DNA from: Bacteroidales bacterium
GTDB taxonomy: Bacteria > Bacteroidota > Bacteroidia > Bacteroidales > UBA932
DNA length: 36,072 nt
Assembly (NCBI GenBank): GCA_017458265.1
Contig: JAFTFV010000004.1
Span: 1-36,072 of the forward strand
Direction: 5' to 3'
Part shown: positions 8,791 through 18,782 of the stretch, piece after piece
How the letters are laid out: every line of letters begins with the position of its first letter
How positions within the stretch are numbered: position 1 is the stretch's first letter
The notes under the pieces: model-generated
The model's input: only the letters and a program-made list of their open reading frames with translations
Database searches by the model: none
What the model was told of the DNA's origin: nothing
Program-made: the position numbers and the translations under genes

Positions 8791-10020
8791 ATGAAAATAA
8801 GAATCTTGGCGTACCTTGGGGCCATCATTGCCGCCTTGTCGTGCTCGTCCCTAAGCCAACTGCAGACCCAGACCTTTGATGACGGTCTCTACGTCCGCTC
8901 TAAAGCAGACGTAGTACAGACCGTACGTCCGGAGGTTCCCGAAAGCGAAATAGACAATCTCCTGGCAGACACCAGGGAAACCACAACCCTGCTTCTGAGC
9001 AGCGGGGACACACTTCTTGTGCGTCCCGGACAGACAGTCAAATTCGCCCCTTCAGAAATAACGGTGCTCAGCACCACCCCTTCATGGTATTACAGCCCCT
9101 GGTACTACAATTCATGGTATTGGGACTATGATTACTGGTACAGGCCGTACCGCTATTACAGCTGGTATTATGACCCTTGGTATCACTGGGATCCCTGGTA
9201 TTATGACTATTACTGGCACAGGCCCTACCGCCACTATTACAGCTGGTACTATGATCCCTGGTATTATGACTCATGGTATTACGGTCCGCACTACTATCAC
9301 GGCTACTACGGATACTATCATCACGGCTATGGCTGGTATGATAACTACTGGTATGGCGGAGGCCGCCATCACTGGGGCCCTTCCAGGGCTGCCTATCTTG
9401 GCCACAGGGACGGTAACTTCACCACCCGCGGCGGTGTGAACCGCACTTCCGGCATCGGCGCGGCACGTACTTCCGTCGCAATGAACAGGGCAGGTTCGGC
9501 TTCGCCTTCCCGTTACAGCCCCGGTACTTCCAGGGCCACACGCTCTTCATCAACAGCCGTAAGAAGCGTAGCCCGTACAAGTGCAAGTTCCGGTGCAGTG
9601 CGCTCGGGTGCAACCGCGTCACGCAGCAGCTCTTCTGCATCAAGGAGTGCCGGTGCATCGGCAGGCAGGAGCACGTCTTCCCGCTCGTCATCGGTGGGCG
9701 GCAGTTCTCATTCCGGTTCAACGAGAAGCAGTTCTTCGGCAACCAGGTCTTCCGGCAGCAGCGGCAGCTACCGTTCATCCGGCTCCTCATCGACCTACCG
9801 TTCTTCCGGAAGTTCGTCATCATCTTCCCGTTCTTCCCGCAGTTCATCATACGGCGGCGGCAGCTACCGTTCTTCCGGCAGCAGCTCGAGTTCCGGCAGT
9901 TATTCAAGGAGCAGTTCCTCCTCCTCTTCCTCTTCAAGGGGATCTTACGGCGGCGGATCTTCCCATTCATCCGGCAGTTCTTCATCTTCGCACTCCAGCG
10001 GCGGTGGCGGACGCAGATAA
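8791..10020 (+). CDS. lipoprotein with Tyr/Trp-rich and Ser-rich low-complexity regions
   Basis: A 409-residue protein of no recognised family. It starts MKIRILAYLGAIIAALSC, a lipoprotein signal with the acylated Cys at 18. Residues about 20-93 look folded. Residues about 94-195 are dominated by Tyr and Trp with Asp, His, Pro and Arg, including two copies of a unit containing RPYR-YYSWYYDPWY. From about residue 200 to the end it is Ser/Arg/Gly-rich, becoming almost pure Ser with SYRSSGSSS-like repeats. It lies 12 nt upstream of the FadL-like gene, so probably cotranscribed and envelope-located. Aromatic-rich low-complexity segments could be structural or adhesive, but that is inference. Confidence 0.85.
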   Translation: MKIRILAYLGAIIAALSCSSLSQLQTQTFDDGLYVRSKADVVQTVRPEVPESEIDNLLADTRETTTLLLSSGDTLLVRPGQTVKFAPSEITVLSTTPSWYYSPWYYNSWYWDYDYWYRPYRYYSWYYDPWYHWDPWYYDYYWHRPYRHYYSWYYDPWYYDSWYYGPHYYHGYYGYYHHGYGWYDNYWYGGGRHHWGPSRAAYLGHRDGNFTTRGGVNRTSGIGAARTSVAMNRAGSASPSRYSPGTSRATRSSSTAVRSVARTSASSGAVRSGATASRSSSSASRSAGASAGRSTSSRSSSVGGSSHSGSTRSSSSATRSSGSSGSYRSSGSSSTYRSSGSSSSSSRSSRSSSYGGGSYRSSGSSSSSGSYSRSSSSSSSSSRGSYGGGSSHSSGSSSSSHSSGGGGRR

Positions 10021-10032
10021 ACTATCAGAATC

Positions 10033-11685
10033 ATGAAAAAGACTATCGGCATAATTCTTCTGCTTGGGATTTCACTGGGTCTGAGGGCCCAGGACTGGCA
10101 GGATGCATATCTCTTCTCTGAGAACAATTACATCGGCACGGCCCGCAGTGCTGCAATGGGTAACGCCATGACAGCGCTGGGCGGAGATCCCGGCTCTCTC
10201 ACGATGAACCCTGCAGGCTCTTCGGTGGCGTCTTATTCACAGTTCTATATCAGTTCCGGCCTCAGCATCAGTTCGGCTTTCGCTACGGGGACAATACCTT
10301 CCGGCAGCACCAGCCCCATCGGCTTCGGCGATGAGATTTCATCGAAAAGGACCCGTTTCAAAATGCCCAGCCTTGGCTATGTGATGAACTTTGACACGGG
10401 TCGCCGCAGCGGGCTCAAGCGCATGTCGCTTGGATTCGTGTTCAACACTACGAATGACTATACGCACAGGTTCAATGCCGGCGGCGTTAACTCCCATGAT
10501 TCATTCGGCGCTTCCATTGCTTCATCGGCAGACGGTTACCTTACCGATGTCATGGCAAATGCAGACTGGTATGCTACCGGAGACGCCTCCCAGATGCCCG
10601 CATGGATTGACATGACAGGCTACAGGGCCGGCCTCATCAGCGGTGTAACGGGTCAGGACGGCGCTTATATCGCCCTGTCAGAGGTTATCGACGAGAACGG
10701 CCAGTTCCGTATCGCCGCTCCTCTTTACCAGGAATACGGCCGCCAGACAAGAGGCTACAAGGGAGACCTTATCATGAACTGGTCTGCCAACTGGTCCGAC
10801 AAGTTCTACCTGGGTGTGAATATCGGCATCGTGAACTCTGTTTACGGTATGGTAGAGTATTGGAAGGAGCAGCCCAACAACCCTTCAGACTTCGCCCCCA
10901 TCGAATTCTCTGACGGCACAACCGGCCGCTTTGAAGCCATGACGATGAAAAGGGATTATTCAATGGAAGGCAACGGCATCTATGCTAAGCTCGGCGTCAT
11001 CTGGCTGCCTGTTCCCACCCTGCGTCTCGGCGCTGCAATCCAGACACCTACTGCATTTACCATTATTGAAAGGTATTCGTATACCGGCCAGTCAGAGATT
11101 ACCGGCCAGTACCGTGGCGCTGTCTCCAGTCCGGAAGACACCTGGGGCTACGGCCTTACCCAGCCGTTCCGCTATAATCTTGGCGCAGCTTTCGCCCTTG
11201 GCAAAATCGCCCTTGTCAGTGCCGATTTTGAAAGTGTGAACTATGCCGGTGCACGGTTCCGCAATTATCGCGGCGACGAATACGATTTCGGCTATTACGA
11301 TTTCTCCTCGAATAACGAGAATATCCGAAACTACCTTGGCAAATCCCGTTCGGTAAGGCTGGGCCTTGAACTGAAACCGCTTCCTGCCATTGCCGTGCGC
11401 ACGGGTTACATCTGGCAGGGCTCCGGCATTGCCGACGGTTCAGAAGCCTCAAAGAAAACCGTATCATTCGGCCTTGGCTATTCATCCTCAGGCTCTTTCT
11501 ATGCCGATTTCGCCCTTCGCTTCCGCTTCATGCCAACGGAGTTCATAGTACCTTACAGCTACTATTACGCTCCCGACTCTTCCGACCCTTACTACAAGGT
11601 GATCGATGACGAAATCCTCACCCCTGAAATTGCAGTCGATTCCACCATTGCCGATGCCTTCGTAACAGTTGGCTGGCGGTTCTGA
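10033..11685 (+). CDS. OmpP1/FadL/TodX-family outer-membrane transport protein
   Basis: A 550-residue predicted beta-barrel. The signal peptide MKKTIGIILLLGISLGLRAQ is followed by the N-terminal segment NNYIGTARSAAMGNAMTALGGD, then NPAG, typical of the Bacteroidota branch of the FadL family. Later segments alternate polar and aromatic residues as barrel strands do, and it ends in FVTVGWRF with a terminal Phe as in many outer-membrane proteins. Family members move hydrophobic compounds across the outer membrane; the substrate here is unknown. The start codon is 12 nt after the preceding lipoprotein gene, suggesting a two-gene operon. Confidence 0.9.
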   Translation: MKKTIGIILLLGISLGLRAQDWQDAYLFSENNYIGTARSAAMGNAMTALGGDPGSLTMNPAGSSVASYSQFYISSGLSISSAFATGTIPSGSTSPIGFGDEISSKRTRFKMPSLGYVMNFDTGRRSGLKRMSLGFVFNTTNDYTHRFNAGGVNSHDSFGASIASSADGYLTDVMANADWYATGDASQMPAWIDMTGYRAGLISGVTGQDGAYIALSEVIDENGQFRIAAPLYQEYGRQTRGYKGDLIMNWSANWSDKFYLGVNIGIVNSVYGMVEYWKEQPNNPSDFAPIEFSDGTTGRFEAMTMKRDYSMEGNGIYAKLGVIWLPVPTLRLGAAIQTPTAFTIIERYSYTGQSEITGQYRGAVSSPEDTWGYGLTQPFRYNLGAAFALGKIALVSADFESVNYAGARFRNYRGDEYDFGYYDFSSNNENIRNYLGKSRSVRLGLELKPLPAIAVRTGYIWQGSGIADGSEASKKTVSFGLGYSSSGSFYADFALRFRFMPTEFIVPYSYYYAPDSSDPYYKVIDDEILTPEIAVDSTIADAFVTVGWRF

Positions 11686-11696
11686 CAAGTATTTTC

Positions 11697-11711
11697 CTGC
11701 CATTTTGTCAG
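11697..11711. promoter_or_regulatory. palindromic operator upstream of dnaK
   Basis: CTGCCATTTTGTCAG has the symmetric form CTGnCAnnnTGnCAG and lies 11 nt upstream of the sigma54-like promoter of dnaK. A related half (CTGACAA at 11682-11688) sits just before it and overlaps the stop codon of the FadL gene. It is a likely activator or stress-regulator site. Confidence 0.5.
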
Positions 11712-11722
11712 AGTATGACCGG

Positions 11723-11738
11723 TGGCACGAAGTTCGAT
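11723..11738 (+). promoter_or_regulatory. sigma54-like promoter of dnaK
   Basis: TGGCAC, 5 nt, then TCGAT approximates the sigma54 pattern TGGCAC-N5-TTGCA, keeping the -24 GG and the -12 G at the correct 11-nt spacing. Transcription would begin near 11748. No TAnnTTTG box lies between here and dnaK. Confidence 0.5.
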
Positions 11739-11746
11739 AAAACTAT

Positions 11747-11775
11747 GGCGTCGTCCGAAAGGGCGGCGCCTTTTT
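11747..11775 (+). terminator. GNRA-loop hairpin plus T tract in the dnaK leader
   Basis: Bases 11747-11756 pair with 11761-11770 over 10 bp (including two G-T wobbles), closing a GAAA tetraloop, and five T follow at 11771-11775. In form it is an intrinsic terminator for the FadL gene 60 nt upstream. However, it lies downstream of the putative dnaK promoter and would begin almost exactly at the predicted transcript start, so it may be an attenuator or a 5' stabilising structure. Confidence 0.6.
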
Positions 11776-11806
11776 GATTAGCAAAAACAATAAAACAAAG
11801 AATACT

Positions 11807-13705
11807 ATGGGTAAAATTATCGGTATCGACCTCGGAACAACAAATTCCTGCGTCGCAGTGATGGAAGGCAACCAGCCTACTGTCATCATCAACAATGAAG
11901 GCCAGCGTACAACTCCTTCCGTGGTAGCTTTCACGGACGGTGGAGAGCGTAAGATCGGCTCCCCTGCAAAGCGTCAGGCCATTACCAATCCTAACAACAC
12001 CGTGTTCTCCATCAAGCGTTTCATGGGTGAGACTTATGATCAGGTGAACACAGAGGTGAACCGCGTTCCCTACAAGGTGGTCCGCGGAGAAAACAACACC
12101 CCCAGGGTAGACATCAACGGCAAACTCTATACTCCTCAGGAAATCTCTGCAATGATTCTCCAGAAGATGAAAAAGACTGCAGAAGAGTATCTCCGTCAGG
12201 ATGTTACAGAAGCTGTCATCACCGTTCCTGCTTACTTCTCCGACTCCCAGCGCCAGGCAACCAAGGAGGCCGGCCGCATCGCAGGCCTTGACGTGAAGCG
12301 TATCATCAATGAGCCTACTGCAGCTGCGCTTGCATACGGCCTTGACAAGAAGGACAAGGATATGAAGGTTGCAGTCTATGACCTTGGCGGCGGCACCTTC
12401 GATATCTCCATTCTTCAGCTTGGAGACGGCGTTTTCGAGGTTCTCTCCACCAACGGTGACACCCACCTGGGCGGTGACGACTTCGACCAGGTCATCATCG
12501 ACTGGCTTGCATCCGAATTCGCAGCCGAAAACGGCGGCATCGACCTCAAGAAGGATCCTATGGCCCTCCAGAGACTCAAGGAAGCTGCCGAAAAGGCAAA
12601 GATCGAGCTCTCCAGCCAGACCTCCACAGAGATCAACCTCCCTTACATCATGCCTGTGGACGGTGTTCCCAAGCACCTTGCAAAGACACTTACCCGCGCA
12701 AAGTTCGAGCAGCTTTCCGACGCCCTTTTCCAGCGTTCTATCGCACCTTGCCGCCAGGCTCTGAGCGACGCTCATCTCCAGCCTTCCGACATTGACGAGG
12801 TCCTCCTCGTGGGCGGTTCAACCCGTATCCCTTACGTTCAGGAGCTTGTGAAGAACTTCTTCGGCAAGGAGCCTAACAAGAGCGTGAACCCTGACGAGGT
12901 CGTTGCTATCGGCGCATCCATCCAGGGCGGTGTCCTCGCGGGCGATGTGAAGGATGTCCTCCTCCTCGATGTCACTCCGCTTTCCCTGGGTATCGAAACC
13001 CTCGGCGGCGTCATGACAAAGCTCATCGAAAGCAACACCACCATCCCTGCAAAGAAGTCCCAGATCTTCTCCACCGCTGCCGACAACCAGCCCGGCGTGC
13101 AGATTGTAGTCCTCCAGGGCGAACGTCCCATGGCAAAGGACAACAAGCAGATTGGCATATTCCATCTGGACGGTATCGCACCCGCACCCCGCGGAGTACC
13201 CCAGATCGAGGTAACCTTCGACATTGACGCCAACGGTATCCTCAATGTCTCTGCAACTGACAAGGCTACCGGCAAGGAGCAGCACATCCGCATCGAGGCT
13301 TCCAGTGGCCTTTCCGACGCCGAAATCCAGCGCATGCGTGACGAAGCCAAGGCCAACGAGGCCGCCGACAAGGCAGAGAAGGAGCGCATCGACAAGATCA
13401 ACAATGCCGACGCCCTCACCTTCCAGGCCGAAAAGTTCCTCAAGGAGAACGGAGACAAGGTCCCTGCCGATGTAAAGGCCGAGGTAGAGCAGAACTGTAA
13501 CCTCCTCAAGGAGGCAGTCAAGGCCCAGAACATTGCCGATATCGACCGCTACTCCGAAGCCCTCAACAAGGCCTTCGAGAAGATGTACCAGGCAGGCCAG
13601 CAGGGCCAGGCAGGTCCTCAGGGCCCGTTCCAGGGCGGCCCCCAGGGTCCTTTCCAGGGCGGTCCCCAGCCCGGACCTCAGGACCAGGGTCCCGACGAGC
13701 AGTAA
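11807..13705 (+). CDS. dnaK: Hsp70 chaperone DnaK
   Basis: A 632-residue ATP-dependent chaperone working with DnaJ and GrpE. The ATPase domain starts [14 protein letters not shown], with [14 protein letters not shown] and [16 protein letters not shown]; the interdomain linker [13 protein letters not shown] precedes the substrate-binding domain and the helical lid. ATG at 11807 is chosen because an 11-residue upstream extension would not match DnaK proteins. The C-terminal tail is odd: about 30 residues of Gly, Pro and Gln with a repeated GPFQGGPQ unit, ending GPDEQ, instead of the usual acidic EEV-type tail. A terminator follows at 13721. Confidence 0.98.
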   Translation: MGKIIGIDLGTTNSCVAVMEGNQPTVIINNEGQRTTPSVVAFTDGGERKIGSPAKRQAITNPNNTVFSIKRFMGETYDQVNTEVNRVPYKVVRGENNTPRVDINGKLYTPQEISAMILQKMKKTAEEYLRQDVTEAVITVPAYFSDSQRQATKEAGRIAGLDVKRIINEPTAAALAYGLDKKDKDMKVAVYDLGGGTFDISILQLGDGVFEVLSTNGDTHLGGDDFDQVIIDWLASEFAAENGGIDLKKDPMALQRLKEAAEKAKIELSSQTSTEINLPYIMPVDGVPKHLAKTLTRAKFEQLSDALFQRSIAPCRQALSDAHLQPSDIDEVLLVGGSTRIPYVQELVKNFFGKEPNKSVNPDEVVAIGASIQGGVLAGDVKDVLLLDVTPLSLGIETLGGVMTKLIESNTTIPAKKSQIFSTAADNQPGVQIVVLQGERPMAKDNKQIGIFHLDGIAPAPRGVPQIEVTFDIDANGILNVSATDKATGKEQHIRIEASSGLSDAEIQRMRDEAKANEAADKAEKERIDKINNADALTFQAEKFLKENGDKVPADVKAEVEQNCNLLKEAVKAQNIADIDRYSEALNKAFEKMYQAGQQGQAGPQGPFQGGPQGPFQGGPQPGPQDQGPDEQ

Positions 13706-13720
13706 TACCCTTTGATATAG

Positions 13721-13743
13721 TCCCCTCCCAGCCCGGGAGGGGA
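13721..13743 (+). terminator. intrinsic-type terminator after dnaK
   Basis: TCCCCTCCC (13721-13729) and GGGAGGGGA (13735-13743) form a perfect 9-bp stem with a 5-nt loop, 15 nt after the dnaK stop. The following TTATTGT is only moderately T-rich. Confidence 0.7.
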
Positions 13744-13746
13744 TTA

Positions 13747-13777
13747 TTGTATAATAAATGAAAATTTATTATTTTTG
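13747..13777 (+). promoter_or_regulatory. promoter of the coiled-coil protein gene
   Basis: The -7 element TATTTTTG (13770-13777) matches TAnnTTTG, and TTG at 13747-13749 lies 20 nt upstream in the -33 position. Transcription would start near 13784, about 30 nt before the ATG, and would continue through trpS and the P-type ATPase gene. Confidence 0.65.
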
Positions 13778-13815
13778 TCGTCTGGAAAAGTAGTGAACAA
13801 ATAAATATCAAAACA

Positions 13816-14727
13816 ATGAAAAAGCTTATTCTCAGCGCTATCGCAGTACTGGCAGTTGTATTCTCTGCACAGGCTCAGACCAACAAGGAAGCAATCGAAG
13901 CTGCAAAGCAGAAGGTAGACGAGCATCAGGCTGCCCTCGCAGAGGCAGTGCGTGCTGCAGACCAGCAGGCTATCGACAGCCAGAAGGAGATTGACATTCT
14001 CCGTCAGCAGTCAGAGCAGGCACAGGCCCAGTACAACCAGGGCAAGAAGTCCCTCTCTGTCATGAAGGAATCCCTCAAGGCAAAGCAGAATGTCATCAAG
14101 GCCAAGAAGCAGGCCCTCAAACTCGAAAAGAAGACCCGCAAGGTTGACGACGGCACCCTCGACGCTGCTGACAAGATGGCCATCCAGCAGTCTGAGCAGG
14201 ACATCAAGGACCTCCAGGCAGACCTCGTTCTCGCAAAGCGCGACTACAAGGAAGCAGAGGCCAAGGTAAAGCTCTCCAAGAAGGCCGTTACCGATGCCAA
14301 GAAGCAGATTGACGCTGCAAAGAAGAACGTGGCTGCCGCCAACAAGGAAGTTAGCGCCGCAAAGAAGCAGGTCGCTGCTGCAAAGCAGGAAGTGAAGAAG
14401 CAGGAAGACATCGCCGCAAAGCAGGAAGAACTCATCAAGGCCCAGAAGGCTGCTGAGGAAGCTGCTGCAAAGGCAGAGGTCGCCGCTGCAAAGGCAGACT
14501 ACGCTGCAACCCAGGTCCAGGAACAGGCAGAAACCGTCGAACGCGTTGTGAACGAGACCGAAAAGGCCCTTGCAATCCAGAAGGCAGAAGCCGCCGGTGT
14601 TGCAGTTGAGAAGGCTGTGGAAGAGACTGCCAAGGAAACCGTCAAGGAAGTTGCCGAGGAAGTGAAGGAAGCTGTTGAGGAAGTTGCTGCTCCCGCCGCT
14701 CCCGAGGTGGTCCCCACTGCAGAGTAA
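13816..14727 (+). CDS. exported Ala/Lys-rich coiled-coil protein
   Basis: A 303-residue protein of unknown function. The signal peptide MKKLILSAIAVLAVVFSAQA is followed by nearly continuous alpha-helical coiled coil rich in Ala, Lys, Gln and Glu. Heptad-like repeats such as DAKKQIDAAKKN, SAAKKQVAAAKQEV and AAKAEVAAAKADYAA run to about residue 235, and an acidic Val/Glu-rich tail ends APAAPEVVPTAE. There is no lipobox and no second membrane segment, so it is probably periplasmic. The composition resembles the TolA stalk, but no TolA or TonB end domain is present. It has its own promoter after the dnaK terminator, and trpS starts 3 nt after its stop. Confidence 0.85.
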   Translation: MKKLILSAIAVLAVVFSAQAQTNKEAIEAAKQKVDEHQAALAEAVRAADQQAIDSQKEIDILRQQSEQAQAQYNQGKKSLSVMKESLKAKQNVIKAKKQALKLEKKTRKVDDGTLDAADKMAIQQSEQDIKDLQADLVLAKRDYKEAEAKVKLSKKAVTDAKKQIDAAKKNVAAANKEVSAAKKQVAAAKQEVKKQEDIAAKQEELIKAQKAAEEAAAKAEVAAAKADYAATQVQEQAETVERVVNETEKALAIQKAEAAGVAVEKAVEETAKETVKEVAEEVKEAVEEVAAPAAPEVVPTAE

Positions 14728-15842
<1,115 letters not shown>

Positions 15843-15843
<1 letters not shown>

Positions 15844-17660
15844 TGGCAAACACAAAGAGAACTTTTCCCGTTCAGGGCATGGGCTGCGCAGCATGCGTGG
15901 CAAGAGTTGAAGGTGCCCTGAAAAACGCACGCGGTGTAAATTCCTGCCAGGTGAGCCTGGCGTCGAATACCGCCCTCGTGGATTATGACAACGCCGTCAC
16001 CAGTCCAGGTGAACTGCGCAAAGCCGTTCAGGATGCAGGATATGACATGATTGTTGACGGTACGGACGACGAAGCTCACTCGCGCGCAGAAGCAGAAGCG
16101 GAAGAGTCTCTCAGAGCACTCAGGAAAGATACCATCATCGCCGTGGCCCTGGCCGCGCTGGTGATGGTAATTTCTATGGGGTTCAGGGACTTCTCATTCA
16201 AGGGATATCTGCTGTGGGCGCTTGCCACTCCTGTGGTATTCTGGTGCGGAAGACGCTTCTTCAAGGCGGGGATCCTGTCACTGAGACATGGCTCTGCCAA
16301 CATGGACACGCTTGTGGCGCTGTCTGTGTCCATTTCATATCTGTTCAGCATTTTCAACCTGCTTTTCCCCTCCGTCTGGACTTCGAGGGGCCTGGAGCCG
16401 CATCTGTACTTTGAATCGAGTACTATGATAGTGGCCTTCATCCTTCTTGGAAGGCTGCTGGAAGAAAGGGCCAAGCACAGTACAACCAAGGCCATACGCG
16501 GCCTTATGGAACTGCAGCCGCCGAAGGATCCTGTCCTTCCCGGTGAGGTGGTGGTAGTAAAACCGGGAGAGAGGCTTCCCGTAGACGGACTGGTCATCGA
16601 CGGAAGTTCGTATGTGGACGAAAGCATGCTCACCGGAGAATCGGCACACGTGCTCAAGAAAGCCGGAGACCGCGTTTATTCCGGGACGATGAATCAGAGG
16701 GGATTCCTCAATGTGAAGGCAGAAAAGGTGGGGGAGGAGACGATGCTTTCCTCCATCATCCGCATGGTGAGGGACGCCCAGGGCACGAAAGCGCCCGTGC
16801 AGAAGCTCGTGGACAGGATTGCGGCAGTATTCGTGCCGGTGATTATCGGAATTTCGGTCCTGACGCTTATCGCCTGGATCATCTTCGGTGGCGGGGACGG
16901 TGTTACACTGGGGTTACTCTCAATGGTGGCCGTCCTGGTTGTCGCCTGTCCGTGCTCCCTTGGCCTTGCTACTCCTACGGCCATCATTGCCGGCATTGGC
17001 AACGGTGCTTCAAAGGGTATACTTATTAAGGATGCAGAGAGCCTGCAGACTGCAGCCAAGGTTCAGGTTGTGGTAATGGACAAGACCGGAACACTTACAG
17101 ACGGCACTCCCGAGGATAACCTGAGGGAGAGTTCAGTTCAGGCTGTGAAGGACCTTCAGAAGATGGGGCTTGAGGTGCACGTTGTGAGTGGTGACAAGGA
17201 AGATCGCGTACGTCGCATCGCAGATGCCACGGGAATCACACATGTCACGTTTGGAGTACTTCCGGACGGCAAAGCCGGGTATGTTTCCCGCCTTCAGGAA
17301 TCCGGAAAGAAAGTGGCGATGATAGGGGATGGCATCAACGACAGTGCCGCCCTTGCCCTTGCCGACCTTAGCATCGCCATGGGAACCGGCACGGACATCG
17401 CCATGGATGCCGCGCAGGTGACCATAGTGTCGTCGGACCTCACAAAGGTGTCAGATCTTGTGAAACTTTCAAAGCAGGCTGTAAAGATAATCCGCGAGAA
17501 TCTCTTCTGGGCGTTCTTCTACAATGTGGCGGCCGTTCCCATTGCCGCGGGACTTTTGTATCCCTTCACAGGATGGCTCATGAGCCCCATGCTGGCCGCA
17601 GCCTGCATGGCACTTTCAAGCATCTGTGTCGTAAGCAATTCCCTCAGGCTGCTACATTAG
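15843..17660 (+). CDS. CopA-like heavy-metal P-type ATPase lacking the N-domain
   Basis: A 605-residue P1B-type ATPase. The N-terminal metal-binding domain has GMGCAAC (Cys15, Cys18), the A-domain loop TGES is at 264-267, and the membrane Cu(I) motif CPC is at 369-371. The phosphorylated Asp413 is in DKTGTLT and the hinge GDGIND is at 495-500. The usual nucleotide-binding domain of over 100 residues between DKTGT and the (T/S)GD motif is missing: Asp413 to Asp451 of SGDKEDR is only 38 residues, with no HP or GxG motif. The A-domain also looks about 15 residues short before PGERLPVDG. The reading frame is intact. Cu(I) is the likely substrate; whether it can hydrolyse ATP is open. Its end overlaps nadD by 9 nt, tail to tail. 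Confidence 0.9.
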
Positions 17661-18209
17661 CCAGGAAGACATATCAATTCCAGCTGCAAGGCCTTCCCGT
17701 ATTTCCGTCGAGGAAATGTTTACGAGGGGGGCCTTGAGCAGTTCAATGCGGTAGCGGGAATCTTCCCTGAGAAGGCGGGCCTTGAGGTGTCCTCTGTGAT
17801 AGCCCTTTCGCGGAAAAACTACTACACCATATTCCAGAAGAATGCGGCTGTAGTACTTCCAGCGGGGGAATGCTTCCAGATTGTCAGCTCCAATGACAAG
17901 GGTGAAATCGTTCTCCGGCTCCTTTGCCTGAAGTGTATCCAGTGTGCGCACAGTGTACTGTGGCGGAGTCATGTGAAGTTCTGTATCCTTTACCGTGACT
18001 TTAAGATCCGGATGGCGGGCTACAGCTGCCACGGCGGCATCGAAACGCTCTTCTCCTGCAGGAAGCGAATGCTTTACCTTGAAGGGGTTTAGCGGTGTTA
18101 CCACCAGATACACCATGTCAAAACCCGCTTTCTCCGTGAGGAAGCGGATTATTGCCTCGTGGCCTTTGTGAAGGGGATTGAAACTCCCGGAGTAAACAGC
18201 TATTCGCAT
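17652..18209 (-). CDS. nadD: nicotinate-nucleotide adenylyltransferase
   Basis: A 185-residue enzyme that adenylates nicotinate mononucleotide in NAD synthesis. The nucleotidyltransferase motif is SGSFNPLHKGHEAII (from residue 8), with NDFTLVIGADNLEAFPRWKYY in the middle and the ISSTEIR motif near the C-terminus. Length is typical of the family. It overlaps gmk by 10 nt in the same direction, the common Bacteroidota gmk-nadD pairing, and its 3' end overlaps the converging ATPase gene. Confidence 0.96.
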   Translation of the reverse strand: MRIAVYSGSFNPLHKGHEAIIRFLTEKAGFDMVYLVVTPLNPFKVKHSLPAGEERFDAAVAAVARHPDLKVTVKDTELHMTPPQYTVRTLDTLQAKEPENDFTLVIGADNLEAFPRWKYYSRILLEYGVVVFPRKGYHRGHLKARLLREDSRYRIELLKAPLVNISSTEIREGLAAGIDMSSWLM

Positions 18210-18766
18210 AAGAAGGTGTCAACCATGGCCTCGGCTTCTGCAAATGCCGTGGCAAGATCATCGTTTATGAGGACCTTGTCGAACTTTGGTGCATAGGTCA
18301 TTTCTTCAGCGGCTTTGGCAACGCGCTGTTCGATGGCTTCGGGTGTGTCCGTCGCACGGGCAACGAGGCGGCGGCGCAGCTCTTCGACGGAAGGAGCCTG
18401 GATGAAAACGGACAGTGCGGCATCACCGAAATACTTCTTCAGTGACACACCACCCTTGACGTCTACGTCGAAGATTATGACATGTCCCTTTGCCCAGATG
18501 CGGTTCACCTCGCTCTTGAGGGTGCCGTAGAAGCGGTCCGGGTATACTTCCTCATGCTCTACGAACTTGTCGTCAGCCACAAGGGCGCGGAAAACGTCGG
18601 CAGAGTAGAAAAGATACTCGACGCCGTCCTGCTCTGTGCCGCGCGGCGGGCGTGAAGTTGCCGACACGGAGAACTCCACCTCCGGATGCAGTCCAAGTAT
18701 GTGGTTTACTATAGTGCTCTTGCCGCTCCCCGAAGGAGCCGAAAAAATCAAAACTTTACCGTTCAT
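18200..18766 (-). CDS. gmk: guanylate kinase
   Basis: A 188-residue enzyme phosphorylating GMP to GDP. It starts MNGKVLIFSAPSGSGKST with the P-loop at residues 9-18, followed by SVSATSRPPRGTEQDGVEYLF (GMP binding) and FYGTLKSEV. ATG at 18764-18766 is preferred over a TTG further upstream because the P-loop then sits at the usual distance from the N-terminus. It starts 16 nt after the S41 protease stop and overlaps nadD at its end. Confidence 0.96.
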   Translation of the reverse strand: MNGKVLIFSAPSGSGKSTIVNHILGLHPEVEFSVSATSRPPRGTEQDGVEYLFYSADVFRALVADDKFVEHEEVYPDRFYGTLKSEVNRIWAKGHVIIFDVDVKGGVSLKKYFGDAALSVFIQAPSVEELRRRLVARATDTPEAIEQRVAKAAEEMTYAPKFDKVLINDDLATAFAEAEAMVDTFLCE

Positions 18767-18782
18767 ATATGATGATTGTGTA

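Noticed and set aside
9419-9985. 188-codon minus-strand ORF rich in Arg, Lys, Asn and Cys
   Set aside because: Reverse reading of the Ser-rich tail; composition is an artefact.
11708-12775. 355-codon minus-strand ORF opposite dnaK
   Set aside because: Shadow of dnaK; Cys- and Leu-rich reverse-complement translation without domains.
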